From positions 1-64,000 of the forward strand of contig JAMAHW010000102.1 of NCBI GenBank assembly GCA_023627715.1: 64,000 nucleotides of DNA. Direction: 5' to 3'. The stretch's first letter is position 1, and each line of letters begins with the position of its first letter. This document shows positions 9,763 to 21,290 of this stretch, one piece after another. Made by a program: the position numbers and the translations under genes. The notes beneath the pieces were generated by a model, which was not told the DNA's origin, ran no database searches, and worked only from the letters and a program-made list of their open reading frames with translations. Source of the stretch: Periconia sp. R9002 (taxonomy: Eukaryota > Ascomycota > Dothideomycetes > Pleosporales > Periconiaceae).

Positions 9763-12700
9763 TCAGCTGCCATCCAATTCTGGGATCCGAAGACTCGGAG
9801 CTCTCGTAATGACAGGTTTCTGACTCAAACTCATTAATCGATCGAAGTGTGGCCGAATGTCATAGTCTTTGAACTGCTCTCCACTGCCAATCCTCACGCT
9901 ACGAAGCATGCACTTCCCGTCCTTGATCCAGAATATCTGTAACACATTCTCCAATGGCATTGCAAGTGCAATTGCTCCGGGCTTGAATACATTGGTGGAA
10001 ATTTTGCTGGCAGACTTTTTTAGTTTGCGTGGTGACAAGCTGCCCTTAGCAGTGTACTCGAATTGTATAATTTCGGTCATGGCGTTGACAACAACAAATG
10101 CGGCACCGGAAGGAGATTGTGCGGCATGCACAACTTTCGTGGAATAGGTTTCATTCTGGAGGGGTTCGTAGCCCGGGAATGGGACAAGGACCGGATATTC
10201 CTTCCCCAGGAAAGCGGTTACAAGCGCAGATCTTCTTTCAGAATCATAGAAAACGCCTGTGAGATCGCCATCGTTAAGTGTCCAAGGTGGCATTTTGAAA
10301 GAGCGCGAATGCTCTGAGATGGTTCCAACGGGTTCGTGTGTACAATCCCACACGTCTACATATATGCAGTGATCTCCAAGTTGTGTCGCCACTGCGAGCC
10401 GTTTGCTATCGGTAGAGAAATGGATCTTTCGCGAAACGATTGCTGTTTGTCGTTTTTGCTCTTCCGCCTGCTCCTTCGAGCTCAAACTTTTGGAATGACC
10501 ACCCAGCCAACTCGACTCAATTTTTTCGTGGCCATCGTTATTGATAGTTTTAAGGTCGTCGTCACTTATGCTGCGTCCAACCGGGATCACCCTTCTGTGC
10601 GATATACCTCCTCTTAGCTCATAAACGTGTATTTGATGATGAAACGCGATTGGCTTAATACCATCTTCCAGGCTAAAAAGCTGAATTTGATCATTCAAAG
10701 ATAATGCAACAAATTTGTCGTTCCTCGAAACAGAAATGCAGGTATCGGTCAGTCTGCGCGATATGTCGAGGTCAATCTCAGATTCTGAGGTCAAGTTCAT
10801 TCCGCTGAAGATGACCAGCCTTCTTGTCAAAAGACCGCTTGAAACAATGATGGCACACTTGTGGTTGCCTGCGGCTGCAGCTTCGATTCCGGCTACTTCA
10901 TACCTGCAACCCTGAATGGCCGAAGTGTCATTGCTAGGTATATCGAAACGAAGTAGATGGTCGGCGCCGTTGCCTCCCCACAGCAACAATGAGTGTCCCG
11001 TAGATGAGAAGACGAAGGTTGGCTCCTTTGGCAATGGATAAGGTTCGGTAACTTTCAGGGTAGGCCTTCTTCGTATCGAATTGGCGATCCTCACTGTCCG
11101 GCTTGCTGATTTCAATCTTGTAAAACTGGGTACACTTCTCATAGAGTCAGTAGAAGGAGTATAAAGTCTATCACTTGATATTTCAGAAGGTGCGGAGACG
11201 GAGGTGTCTTCGGGGACACCCTCAGTGAATGATGGAGTCTGGACCGGGATTGGTAGATCCATCGAAATCCGAGAGCTTACAGACATTGGAATTGGTATGT
11301 TTAATGACTCATTCAAAGGGCTCACGGGATATTCGGATATCGATGACGTTTGTGATCTAGAGTGCGCGGACGGTGGCCCCATCGTCAATGGACTAATTGG
11401 AGATTCTGTATACCGCGGAGGATGGTTCTGCAGTTGGGGCGGATTGTTCGAATCGCTGAACCTTGAAGCATGCGAAGACATGGTGCCATTCATTGTGGAG
11501 TTTGCCGGAAGGCTCACACCAACACTTCCTGTATCGGAAGTTGAACGTGATGCAGCAGACGCCGATGCTGTGTCGTAAGAACCAGTGCTTGAATCTCCAA
11601 TGCTGAATTGATTCAGGCTGAGGGGGTCCATAGTGAGACTGTCGAGCGCGGCGGACAGTTGCTGAAGAGGTTCGAGAAGGCGCGCGAACTTGATTTTTTC
11701 TCCTGATTGACAGCTTGGACATTGCACACCCTCTTTCCATGAAACCATTGGAGAATTATCGTGTACAGCTTCGTACGCCCACTTATCACACCAACGTAGC
11801 TTGTATTCCAGCCACTTCTTGGGTAATACATGTAGTTTGGGGCAGTCAACGACGTACACAGGAAGATGTGGCCCTTCTAACTCTTTCGAAAGTGTCTCCC
11901 CTCTCGCTGCTGTCATTTTTATGACCCATTCTTTCACCAACTCTTGCAGATCATCGGATGTAACTCTGGTCTTACGAAGGCTAGCCTGCTCATGACCAAA
12001 GTTCCGATTCAACAGCCACCCGCTAAAATTCTTCCATGATGATTCAAAGTATGGACTCATCTCCGAAATAAGCTTGCTGTAGCTATGGTTTCGAGAAGGT
12101 ATTGGTCGCGACGACGAAATTCTTTGCTAACGCGAATATCAGTCAACGCAACTACAGACGTGCATGCGATATGGACAATAAATCTGTCTTCAATATTTAG
12201 GCCAGTATCAAACTGGTACTTGCAACTTCTCGATGGCGTTTGCGTACCATATGAAAGCAAGAAAATGAAAAGCGTACTCACAGCCAGCGAATCTTGGCGT
12301 GACAGGAAACTATCTATATCATCGTCCCAGTCCAAAAGTGTAATGGCGAGAGAATCAAGCAGAGCAGGCGTGGGCATCATTGGGCCGGCCACATGGAAAA
12401 TAGATATAATCAGGCTTGTTCTTGAATGCCAAAGTTGTTCCAGGGTTTCATCTGTGTCAGCATCGATCTCACTAGAGGCGAGCACACCGGCTTGCCGACG
12501 AAGGTCGACAAAACGCTGGATTACTGCACACTCGACCGCCCATAAACAGTCGAAAAGCACCCAGAAAGCATCTATCCAATCTTCTTCCATGGTCCCATGG
12601 ATTAGAGGAGTAACAAACGTCTCATGCCGCATGTCGAGCGGATACTAATGTAGTCAGTACAAACCGTCGACAAGTGTTGCAAGGGAATCTCACAAGACCT

Positions 12701-13314
12701 GCTGTATAAGTAGGAAGATTAGCATTGGTCCATTCGCGACGATACGGATTTTCACGAGATGGTTCAGTTAGAGAGTTCAAAATTTCTGCAAAGATGTCTG
12801 AGACAACGAAGCGCTCAACGCCAAACAGCCGATCGTCCCTCCAAGCGGAGTTGATGGTATTTTGCAGCCGTCTTTTGTCTTGCGGTTTTATGCCTTCCTT
12901 TCGTAGAAGCATTAGTCGCAACCCGGAAAGAATGGTCTGCGTGAGGATGTGTCGAGGGCGCGTGAATTCCCTCGTCATAAGCGTGGTGTGGCTGGAAAAG
13001 GACCGTGTCTTGACGTTCACAAGGTAAAGGATAGTGGAGAACAAAAGGTCATGAGGTAGAAGGTATGAGTGGACAAAGGGGGGGCATTCTGTCACACCGG
13101 TTGCGATTCCGGTCAAATAGCATCTTTGGAGATCGAAGACGGTTTTGAGCCAGATGATGGTTTGAATGGTAGCCTCAACATGAGTCGAGTCGTCATCTTG
13201 AAGGGCCGAGTCGACCGACTGCTGGCCGATGATCTCGCGTACAATGTTGGCAATGTCGGTTCTGCCTTCAAGATGCTGCCAGACTTCCGCAAGGCTCCTG
13301 TGTTGAAACGACAT
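9763..13314 (-). CDS. Uncharacterised 1115-residue protein with C-terminal beta-propeller-like region
   Basis: Modelled as complement(9763..12126, 12282..12644, 12694..13314). Introns are 155 and 49 bp, both phase 0. The 155-bp one could hide a small exon, so residues near 328 are least certain. The N-terminal 320 residues are mostly helical-looking and match no family I recognise. Residues about 340-480 include 'LPVYVVDCPKLHVLPKKWLE' and a C-x2-C pair ('CPSCQSG'), perhaps half of a zinc site. A Ser/Thr/Pro-rich linker follows (about 480-690). The last 420 residues have repeated beta-strand patterns such as 'FVFSSTGHSLLLWGG', 'RKIHFSTDSKRLAVATQLGD' and 'VHAAQSPSGAAFVVVN', typical of degenerate WD40-type propellers. 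Such domains act as protein-binding platforms; the function here is unknown. Confidence 0.7.
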
Positions 13315-14553
13315 GGACGCGGGGCAGGCAGTCCAGACGCGCAGCGATCAGAAGAGCGGGATACGAGGGCGAAAGCTGTTGCGAGCGGCGTGGCTTTCGT
13401 GGAGCAAATGAACAAAGTGGCTTTGGGGAGGATGCATTGCGGAGAAGGAGATATGTCGTCGAAGGCTACGGTAGCGATCGGCTTTTGGTTGCCCGTGAGG
13501 GTGCAACGAGACTGGATGGCGACTGCGGACAACGCCTGTCTTGGCTGCCACACCACACCCCATGTGTGCGCGCTGCAGACTGTGTTGGGTTGTGGAAATT
13601 CAGCTCTGATTAGGGAGGAACGGCACATAATGGTATTAAAAAGGTGCCATGAACCAGCGTGCTCATGCCCTTGCCCAAATGATCGACATCCGTTCCCCGC
13701 CAATACGCTCGCTTGCCACATGTGACATGACCCGCCCAATCGAGGACGTGCACCATATACATCCACGGGCCGTGGCTGCTGAATTGCATTGTACGGGTTA
13801 CATTACATTACCGGTCCTGGTCCAAACATCCATGTACCTACTGTAGGCAACTGCCTACGTTATCAATCGATGTTTGCTAACTTGAACCTTCACCGGTCGC
13901 CGGTCACATGACGGGATGACTTGGACAGCTGCCAGGCACGTTCAAAAAGGGACGTTCAAATGATGTTGACTAACTATTACTACTTGCACTATGTAGCATC
14001 ACTCATCCGGAAGGTCCCTTGAGCGCATACCTTTGTGTGGTAGGAGCCACACCCGGAACCACTGTATTGTTGTCTAGTGTCCAACACCTCCCTGGTGAAT
14101 GCACAGCACACCGGGAGATACCTACATATGAAATAGCCTTATACACCGCCCGACGGAAACGGCACGCAGGAGAAACCAACCTTTGATCTTGTTGCTAGTC
14201 ACTACAGCCGCCTCCACGTTTGCCCGTTTCATGTTGAGGGTAAATAGTCTTGAGGGCCTACTGCGTTTCTTCTCTCTGTCTCCCAGCGAAAGAAAGACCT
14301 TCGGGGTGCCACATGGTATAAACTCCAGGGCAAGTAGGTGCGAGCTGCAAGCAGAACACACCGAGTCAAGAGTGACCCATTACCGAATGTCAGGCAAGAG
14401 TCCGTGCGCAGGGCTGCTTGTTTCGCTACTAATGGGTGCTAGTCAACCTTAAAACTGTGTTTCGTACGTACAGTAACGTACACACGGAGCCAATGGCATG
14501 GAAACAACACGCCGGACCGGCGACCTAACCGCTAGCGAGGCCGTTTTCCGATA
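13315..14553. other. Intergenic region
   Basis: Open frames on both strands between about 13069 and 13766 overlap each other and the first exon of the neighbouring gene, show no motifs and look like shadows. From 13800 to 14550 no gene is seen. This is the 5' flank of the gene to the left and the 3' flank of the permease. Confidence 0.45.
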
Positions 14554-16682
14554 TCATTTGAGCCATCCCCATGAGAACGCTATAAGCGCTTTTGCATTTT
14601 CGGGCTCCCACACAGGCGCTTTCGGATTTGGGAATTCGAGATGACCTCGGCGACGGCCGGGCACCACAACTCGGGGAGGCGGCCGATGTATTTGCATGGA
14701 CGCATTGCGTCGCCACTTCAACGGATTCCAACCATCGGATTTGACGTGGTAAGCAGCCACCAGAGTGAAAAAAGCCAGTATCTGGAGGTAAAGGTTAACA
14801 CGCTCGGTTTGGCAAACCACCCATTACCATGTACAAGTGAACTTACCCCCACATAAGAGGCTACAAAATCAGCCATGGAAAATGGATTCACAAATGCTCG
14901 CCAGTTGTTGAAGATGATAAGTAACAGGCAGAACAGAAACCCATAATAAGCTCGAAAAAGTTGTCCATGTGTGCGGTAGGGGTATTGCTTGTCGTCGCGA
15001 TTGAATGCGTTTCGATTTTCGAGAGTATGATCGTTCGCAGCGTGCTTAATGGCGTGATAGAACTGAATATAGGATAGGCAGATGACCGTGTAACATATAA
15101 GTTCCGACACTACTGCATTGTTCGTGATTCTTCCCAGGACTATCGATGGGAACGGTTTGATGGCCAAAAACGAAACCAATCCACAGCACCAGCTGACAAA
15201 CACTGTTCCCAAAGGCACACCTCTTTCTGTTGTTCTCTCTAGTCTTCTTCTGCTGTTTTGGAACCACAGCGGCCATGCTTCCGGAATACTTGCAAGCGCG
15301 TGCAATAAGCGGCTCGAATTATAGAGCGCGTTAATCCCCGAGGTCGTTGCTGAAAAAATAAAGAACCCGTTGAAAATAGATGGCCAGTAGCGAAGATGAT
15401 TACGCACCGCTGCGAGTACAAAAACACTGTTCTGCCCGGCACGAACACTATTGATCTGGATGTTGACCAAGTTCACGTCGTCGTCTGGGAAGCGTCAATA
15501 CATGTCATTGACCGTCACCCCCCCCCCCCCCCCCAGGGTACTTACAGGGCACATTGAGCCCGCCAACAAATGTTCCTAGGATGTAGAGAATGGTGATGCG
15601 CATGGTGAGTTTCTTGGTAGCCAATTTGATAGTTTCATGTTTTTCCAGATCTTTGTTCTCGGGGGCGGTGATGGCAATGGTTTCAAAACCTGTGTGTGGG
15701 TATCAGCGTGCTTCTTTGAATTGTTCCCAGCTATGCTGCTGATCCAGTACCCCACGCGGCCTACTGACGAATGCGGTATCAGGGTTCTTACGTACCGACA
15801 AAAGAGAACAAGGTAGCAGCAGTTGCCGTCCAAAGAGACAGAAAATGGCCTACGTCTCCCCGAAGTACGATTCCAGTGTCACTATCGTGAGAAGGATGTA
15901 CAATCATACCGTCGGAAGCAAAACCCCACGGTTTGTTCCACGTCCAGAAATGATTGTCATGGTGGACTCTCTGCACCGCAGAGAGGATAACGTTGAAAAC
16001 GATCAAGAGGGATATGAAGATGATCTTAATCACCCCGAAAACGTATTCGATCTGGCCATAGAGGCGTACTGGAAGCATATTGATCAAACCGATGAGGATG
16101 AGGAACAGGAACACCCAAACTGCAGGACTGTACCCTGCAGTGCTCCAAGCAAGGTGGTGATCTGGATATCCTACGGATTTCAGATAGTCGGGTTCGAAAT
16201 GGAATTTCCACAGTTGCGCCACAGCCAAAATCTCGGCAGCAAGAATCACGACCCAGGCGAACCATGTAATCTATCGAATCAAGTCAGCCGGGCCAGCAGC
16301 TGGAACGAGTGATGGCTACCCAGCCAGTTGCATATCCCACTGCTTCATCCAGAAACCGACCTGGGAACTCGAAGAGTGGACCTTGGACAGGAAACAAGGC
16401 CGTCATCTCTCCCAAGCAGGCCACGACTGCCCACATGACGGAGCATGCGAGGACCATGGCAACAATGGCAAGACCCGGACCAGCAATGTAGATGGCCTTT
16501 CCGCTGTTTAAAAACAAACCAAAGCCAATACAGGCCGAGAAGGCCATCATGTTTACATGGCGCTCCTTGAGGTCGGCGCTGTAGGGGTCAGCACGATGGT
16601 GGACTGGGAGTAGTACCAAGGCATGAGGTCGGGCGAGGGGTGCGGAACCAACCTACCTCAAAACAGTGCGTCTTGACGACAT
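14554..16682 (-). CDS. Amino-acid permease, fungal AAP/GABA-type transporter family
   Basis: Six exons: complement(14554..14781, 14847..15484, 15546..15689, 15796..16270, 16320..16578, 16657..16682); 589 residues. All introns are GT...AG with matching phase. The first exon is only 26 nt (MSSRRTVL+), joining to 'SADLKERHVNMMAFSACIG'. This matches the classic permease opening before the first membrane helix ('SGKAIYIAGPGL'). Further family marks are 'CLGEMTALFPV' and 'GYATGW', 'GQIEYVFGVIKI', and 'SATTSGINALYNSSRLLHAL'. The hydrophobic segments fit the usual 12 transmembrane helices. It should import amino acids at the plasma membrane by proton symport; the substrate cannot be read from sequence. 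The short cytosolic tail ends Pro/Arg-rich. Intron 4 contains a run of 17 G in the sense strand. Confidence 0.88.
15518..15534. repeat. C17 homopolymer inside a permease intron
   Basis: Seventeen consecutive C on the + strand (G on the sense strand) lie in the 61-bp intron 15485-15545, a few bases from the donor. Such a run is slippage-prone and easily mis-sequenced. Confidence 0.85.
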
Positions 16683-17577
16683 GGTGATCATAACTCGGAT
16701 CAACAACGGTGGCTCACTCGGTACTAACGAGACTCAAGGTTGGAATTCAGCATGCCACTGGCACTAGCACTAGAGGTGGTGGAGGTGGTGAAGTCAAAGT
16801 GGAGACGAGGGCAACATTTGCGGACAGGTGAAGCGAAGGGGCCATAAGAGACATCCGGAGGCGTAGGGGCCATACCCAGGTCGGCGAACAGGCGCTCGTA
16901 TTCAATTAACGTTGGCGAATGGATGGGGAAGTTCAGCTGTAGAGTCATGTACCGATGCAGAGTAGCCGTCGCGGGAAGGTCACACAATGGCTGCAAGGGT
17001 TCCTTTGCTATCTTTGTCCCTACCTACACCTCTGCAAGCATGCGGGCATACACACATACATGTACAGTACCCGTATCGTCGGCCGACATGTTTTTGGGGC
17101 CAAAGGTAGGCAGGCCCATGGCGTTCTGGCCGCCGAGCAACAAGGTCGTGAGAGGTGCGAGACCAAAGCAGGGGGCGGATACGGAACACGAAGACCCTCC
17201 CTGCCCCGATCTACATACTACTTATACTTAGTACAGTGCTTACTTACCTACAAACGTACTTACAGTACATAGATACATGTGCAGTGCCTGGTTTAGTGGC
17301 GGGGACGCCGCCTGTCAACCCACAGAGGCACAGTAGTCCATCAACTACCGTAGGTACATAGGTCGGTCGGTACTGTAGCCAACTATACCGTACCGTACCG
17401 TATCGTATCGTACATGTATGTAATGTTCGCCGTAGCTGGCCCGTGCGTTGCATCAATGCATCATGGATGGATGCACTGCACCTCGAAACCGTTGACGCTC
17501 AACACCTTCCTCACCGAATCAACCGGACCATGGTAAACCGAAGCCCCACTGCACCGTAAATCATTTTTCATCTCGCC
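16683..17577. promoter_or_regulatory. Divergent promoter region of the permease and APC15
   Basis: About 0.9 kb between the two starts. A pentanucleotide-like run of 'accgt/atcgt' units lies at about 17381-17413, and GTAC-rich short palindromes are frequent. A 90-codon minus-strand frame at 16724-16996 has no recognisable motif and I do not call it. Confidence 0.4.
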
Positions 17578-18744
17578 ATGCTCTCCATTCCCACCATCCC
17601 TCCTCGAGCCGTGAGTATTCCATGCACCAACTGCCTGCCCCTCGTGACAAGTGAACAAACAAACAAACAAACAAACAAACCAAAAAACCAAAACACCACC
17701 AACTCGCTCGGGCGTCTCCAACTTGGACTTCCCGGATAGCGAGATGCACAATCGACATGGGCTGATCAAGCGTTCCAGGACTCCTCTCTCTGGCCCTCTC
17801 TTCGTACAGCTCGCCCAATCACTTATGACGACGCCCCCTCCTCCCCCGCAGTTCCCCATCAACAACGAATCCCACATGGGCAGCACGACCACCATCACCA
17901 CCACTTCAACTCCTCGCGTGGCCTACTTGCACAACTTGCCTCCGAGGAAAACAAAATCTTTCAGCGAAAGCAGAATATCCAGCGCTATGGTGCAACCTGG
18001 ATCCGGCCACCGGGTGTGCTGAAAACCTTCCAAGCGAGCGAAGACGAAAAAGTGGAGCGGGAGGAGCAGGAAGCACTAGCGAGGAGGGAACAAGTCATGA
18101 TGGACCTGGCAGCCGCACAGCAGGAGACTGCCAACGCAGAAGCTAGGGAAGATGCAGAGGACATGGAGGATGCCAATGAGGAGAGAGATCTGGATGACGA
18201 AGTGCCTGAAGCCGAGGCGGATGAGAGTGATGTGAGTCCCAGCGAGGATGAATCTGCTAGCGAAGCGGAAGAGGGAGACACTACACGTCACACGGCCGAC
18301 GTCACGTTCAACGAAGATTCATTCATCGAAGGAAGCATGCTTGAAGGTCACGTATCGCAAATGCTCGCCATGGAAGAGGCTTCCATGTCCGGCACCCTTC
18401 AAGAAGAACGCGATTTGGATGAGGACATACCAGAAGCCGGAAGTTACGAGCACACCGATTCTTCACTTGTCGACTCCTCCTCGGAAGATGAAGGCCCGTC
18501 GTCCGCTTTCCGAGCACCTCCCCCCCCCCAAAATAGGAGTCGACCAAATCGACGAAGCTCAGGAACTACCGGTATTCCAAGAAATGCACAAACGCCGCCA
18601 AATCATTCTAGAAACAGTAGGCTGAGCGTTGAATTTGAGGGGAGTAGTTCCATCCTAGACGGGAGTTCATTTTTAAGAAGCTCCCCTGCCGCAGCACGTG
18701 GGGCTTTGAGGGGTAGACTCTTCAATGCCAGGGGAGGGCGTTGA
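17578..18744 (+). CDS. APC15: Apc15-type subunit of the anaphase-promoting complex
   Basis: Join(17578..17610, 17740..18744), 345 residues. Exon 1 encodes only MLSIPTIPPRA and exon 2 continues RDAQSTWADQ; this matches the family opening 'LP..PPRDSH.LW' from memory of related proteins. The key block at about residues 78-107 includes 'IQRYGATWIRPPGVLKT', the Apc15/Mnd2 signature. An acidic, Glu/Asp-rich coiled region follows, with two copies of 'ERDLD(D/E)(E/D)(V/I)PEA' and a Ser/Arg/Ala-rich C-terminus ('SSFLRSSPAAARGALRGRL'). Apc15 is a small platform subunit of the APC/C ubiquitin ligase that helps mitotic checkpoint complex turnover. The intron (129 bp) carries an AAAC microsatellite. The start depends on accepting this first exon; without it the frame has no good ATG. 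Confidence 0.82.
17652..17680. repeat. (AAAC)n microsatellite in the APC15 intron
   Basis: About seven AAAC units within intron 17611-17739. No other role is visible. Confidence 0.8.
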
Positions 18745-19186
18745 TCTTCGTGTTGTAATTCATTGATTCAGCAGTTATATACCCTTCCAGAGTAAAGCCA
18801 GCATCGAGCATGTCGATACCTAGCCTGAGTTGTTAAAACACAGCATGTACTAAAAGATAATTTGCTCCAAAATGTGCTATACGGAACTCGAGACGAAACC
18901 ATTCCTGCCGGAAGATACTTGCCTTGCAGTCCATACTTGAATGTTATAAGGAAGCAATGGCCATGATTTGGTGTAAGCCTGATGAATGCTATCGAATCCA
19001 TCATTCATCCTCACATGTAGCAGTCTCTCGATACCCTTTCCATCCACCTCGCCCTATCCCCAAAATTATTGGCCAACTCTCGCAAGGCACCGTCTACGAC
19101 CTCCAACCACTTACCACTTACCAACCTTATAGCATCATTTCACCAAAAAAAATTTAGTCTCGTTTGATCACTCTACCATGAAACCT
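18745..19186. other. Intergenic, 3' flank of APC15
   Basis: No gene or repeat recognised. Confidence 0.4.
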
Positions 19187-19762
19187 CTAACAAGACCGCT
19201 TGACCCCTTTCGGGCTTGTTAGACATGGCCCGTCGTAGTTGCATTCGACGGTAAGCGTCCGGTAGCAATGGGGCATGAATGGAGTATTCAGCGGGAGGAA
19301 CCGGTTCGTAGGTCGCGGTTGTTTCAAGATGAGGTCGATCGTGTTGAATTCGACTTGGTCCTGAGGTCTAAAGGAGACGTTGTCCTCGCCCACTTTCTTG
19401 CTGGATTTGGCTCAAATAAGCAATCTTGAAATATAAGTGATTGACCCAAACGTAGCTTTCGCTTTACCGACATAGATCATGATCTGACGATTCGATGATT
19501 TGAAGTGACGCGTCCTCACAACTCCAGAGGTCGAATACAGGCAGGCGGTAGGTTGTTATTGGCTGATACAGAAGGAAGTCTTGCAAATCCAACAATTTTG
19601 CTTCCAATTGTACTCAAATTCGAGCTCGTGTCTCGCCTGCCTATGACTTCTTTCCGCTCGTTGGAGCTTACGTAGAATTGTATCTCTGTCGCCCAGGAGT
19701 GCGTGGATATCATCGAAGGAGTTGGAAACCTGAGAAGGCCCGCTGAAAATCGCAGAAGCCAT
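19187..19762 (-). CDS. Possible small two-exon gene of unknown function
   Basis: Low confidence. An ATG frame at 19762-19556 encodes 68 residues with a charged helix ('DRDTILRKLQRAERSHRQAR') and a Cys-x2-Cys pair ('NCWICKTSFC'). A second minus-strand frame at about 19393-19187 reads '...RFLPLNTPFMPHCYRTLTVE...' with further Cys and looks protein-like. I could not find a phase-correct splice that joins them, so they may be separate remnants. I recognise no family. Confidence 0.25.
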
Positions 19763-20276
19763 AGTGAAGTGCCACCTGTTTCCAGACTATACAGAATATG
19801 GCGAGTTTGGGATGAAATCCTGGAAAACTCTGTTGATTGTACCACAGTAAAGGAATTGCGGTTACGAAGTGGAGAGTAATTAGATGCTCTATAGAAGTGC
19901 TGTCAATTGCGTGGGGTTCTGCGACCATGTAGTGTAGAGTCACAGTAGTATGATAGAAATGTGAAGATGCCTAAAGCTACACCGGTTCACGGAGGCAAAC
20001 AACCTCACCACCCGCAGCCCTACGAATGAATTTCGCATTGCGATTGTCTGCAGATTTGCTCCAAAAGTTATGAGGTCGCGCCGAAAAAGCTTCAAAATGA
20101 CACCATGGTGGAGATTGATAGAGAACCACGCCTTTGAAGCTACTATGACCATAGGCTTACGGATGATATATAAAGCCAACCCCATCTCACTCGATCGTAT
20201 TCACGTAACAAGACCGACAGCAACATTTTGTAAAGGTGTACTTTCAATGGTTCTTTCTAGGAAATAATATACAAAG
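19763..20276. other. Intergenic
   Basis: No gene seen; only short unsupported frames. This is the 3' flank of NDUFA8. Confidence 0.35.
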
Positions 20277-20900
20277 CTAGTGGGTTGAGAAGATTTGGCG
20301 TGCCCGTAAATGAACCGGGGTTTCGCCCTTTGGTGTATCCGGTATCGTCTTCTCAAGTTTCTAAAACTCGTCAGCACATATAGGTCGCAGCGAAGAGAGG
20401 AGACTTACCAACTTATCGAAGACGCACTTGTTCAGCCTTCGCTCTTCCGATCGACAGTTCCAGAGTTGCTGATTGTGGTTCTCTAAGCATTGCCAGTGAG
20501 TGCGGAACTCTGCCAAACAATGCTCGTTCAAGTCCTTGATCCTACGGTCCAAGTCAACAATACTGCCTCCAAAGATACAACAATGGTATAGTAATCCTTA
20601 CACGCTAGCAGCACACCTGGTGACCTTGCGGCCTTCCTTCATGCAGTCCAGCTCGCCCTTGCCCTCGGCTTCGACTTTACACATCATGTAATCATCGTTG
20701 TAGGCTTTGCATCGCGCGCCAATGAAGAAAGAAGCACTGAGAAGGGGTGCAGAGCTGGCGCCGAGCTCCTTGACTTTGGGAATGTGGTCGGGAAGAGGGG
20801 TGGTGTCAATAAGGTTTTCCTGCGAGAATCTGGAGTCAATCAGCTTGAGCTCATTCTACAGAGCTTTTAAGAGCGCATACCTCGGCTGGCGAGTCGACAT
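20277..20900 (-). CDS. NDUFA8: NADH:ubiquinone oxidoreductase 20.8 kDa subunit (NDUFA8 / nuo-20.8)
   Basis: Complement(20277..20360, 20409..20541, 20602..20829, 20881..20900), 154 residues; introns of 48, 60 and 51 bp keep phase. The protein opens MSTRQPRFSQENLIDTTPLP and then 'IPKVKELGASSAPLLSASFF', a conserved block of the fungal 20.8-kDa subunit. Twin Cys-x9-Cys (CHCH) elements follow: 'GARCKAYNDDYMMCK', 'LDCMKEGRKVTRC', and later 'HCLAEFRTHWQCLENHNQQLW' up to 'CRSEERRLNKCVFDKL'. These form disulfide-linked helical hairpins in the intermembrane-space face of respiratory complex I, imported by the Mia40 route. It is divergent from NUP57 (390 bp between starts). Confidence 0.92.
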
Positions 20901-21290
20901 GTTGAATCTGGAGTGCCAATGGCGGATATTCTGCGCCTTGGAGCGTGTTGCTGGAAGCCGTTGTCGTTGGAAGCGTCGATAGACGGCGTGTGTGACTAAG
21001 CATTCCGGTTTAGCAGATGATTGGCCATAGCTTACTGCAGCTTAAACATCGAACAACCAACAAGCAGCGACTTCTTTGAAGCGGGCTTGCACATAACAAC
21101 CCTTCCCGGATTGCTCCCCCAACACTCGCAATCCAAACTCGACTCTGCTGCACAGGCCTAGTATTGCCGGGCATTTGGACTGTTCCGCTCGCTTACCGTT
21201 CGCCTTAGATTTGGCAACTGTGCTCTGTGAACACCCTACAGACCATAACGCGTCGCGACCGCCCGTCGCGCATTCTCTTGCCGGCTCGAC
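20901..21290. promoter_or_regulatory. Divergent promoter of NDUFA8 and NUP57
   Basis: 390 bp separate the start codons of the two genes. No distinct motif recognised. Confidence 0.45.

Noticed and set aside
13069..13766. Overlapping 218- and 217-codon frames on opposite strands
   Set aside because: They mirror each other and overlap the first exon of the 9763-13314 gene; composition is rich in Cys/Arg with no family motif.
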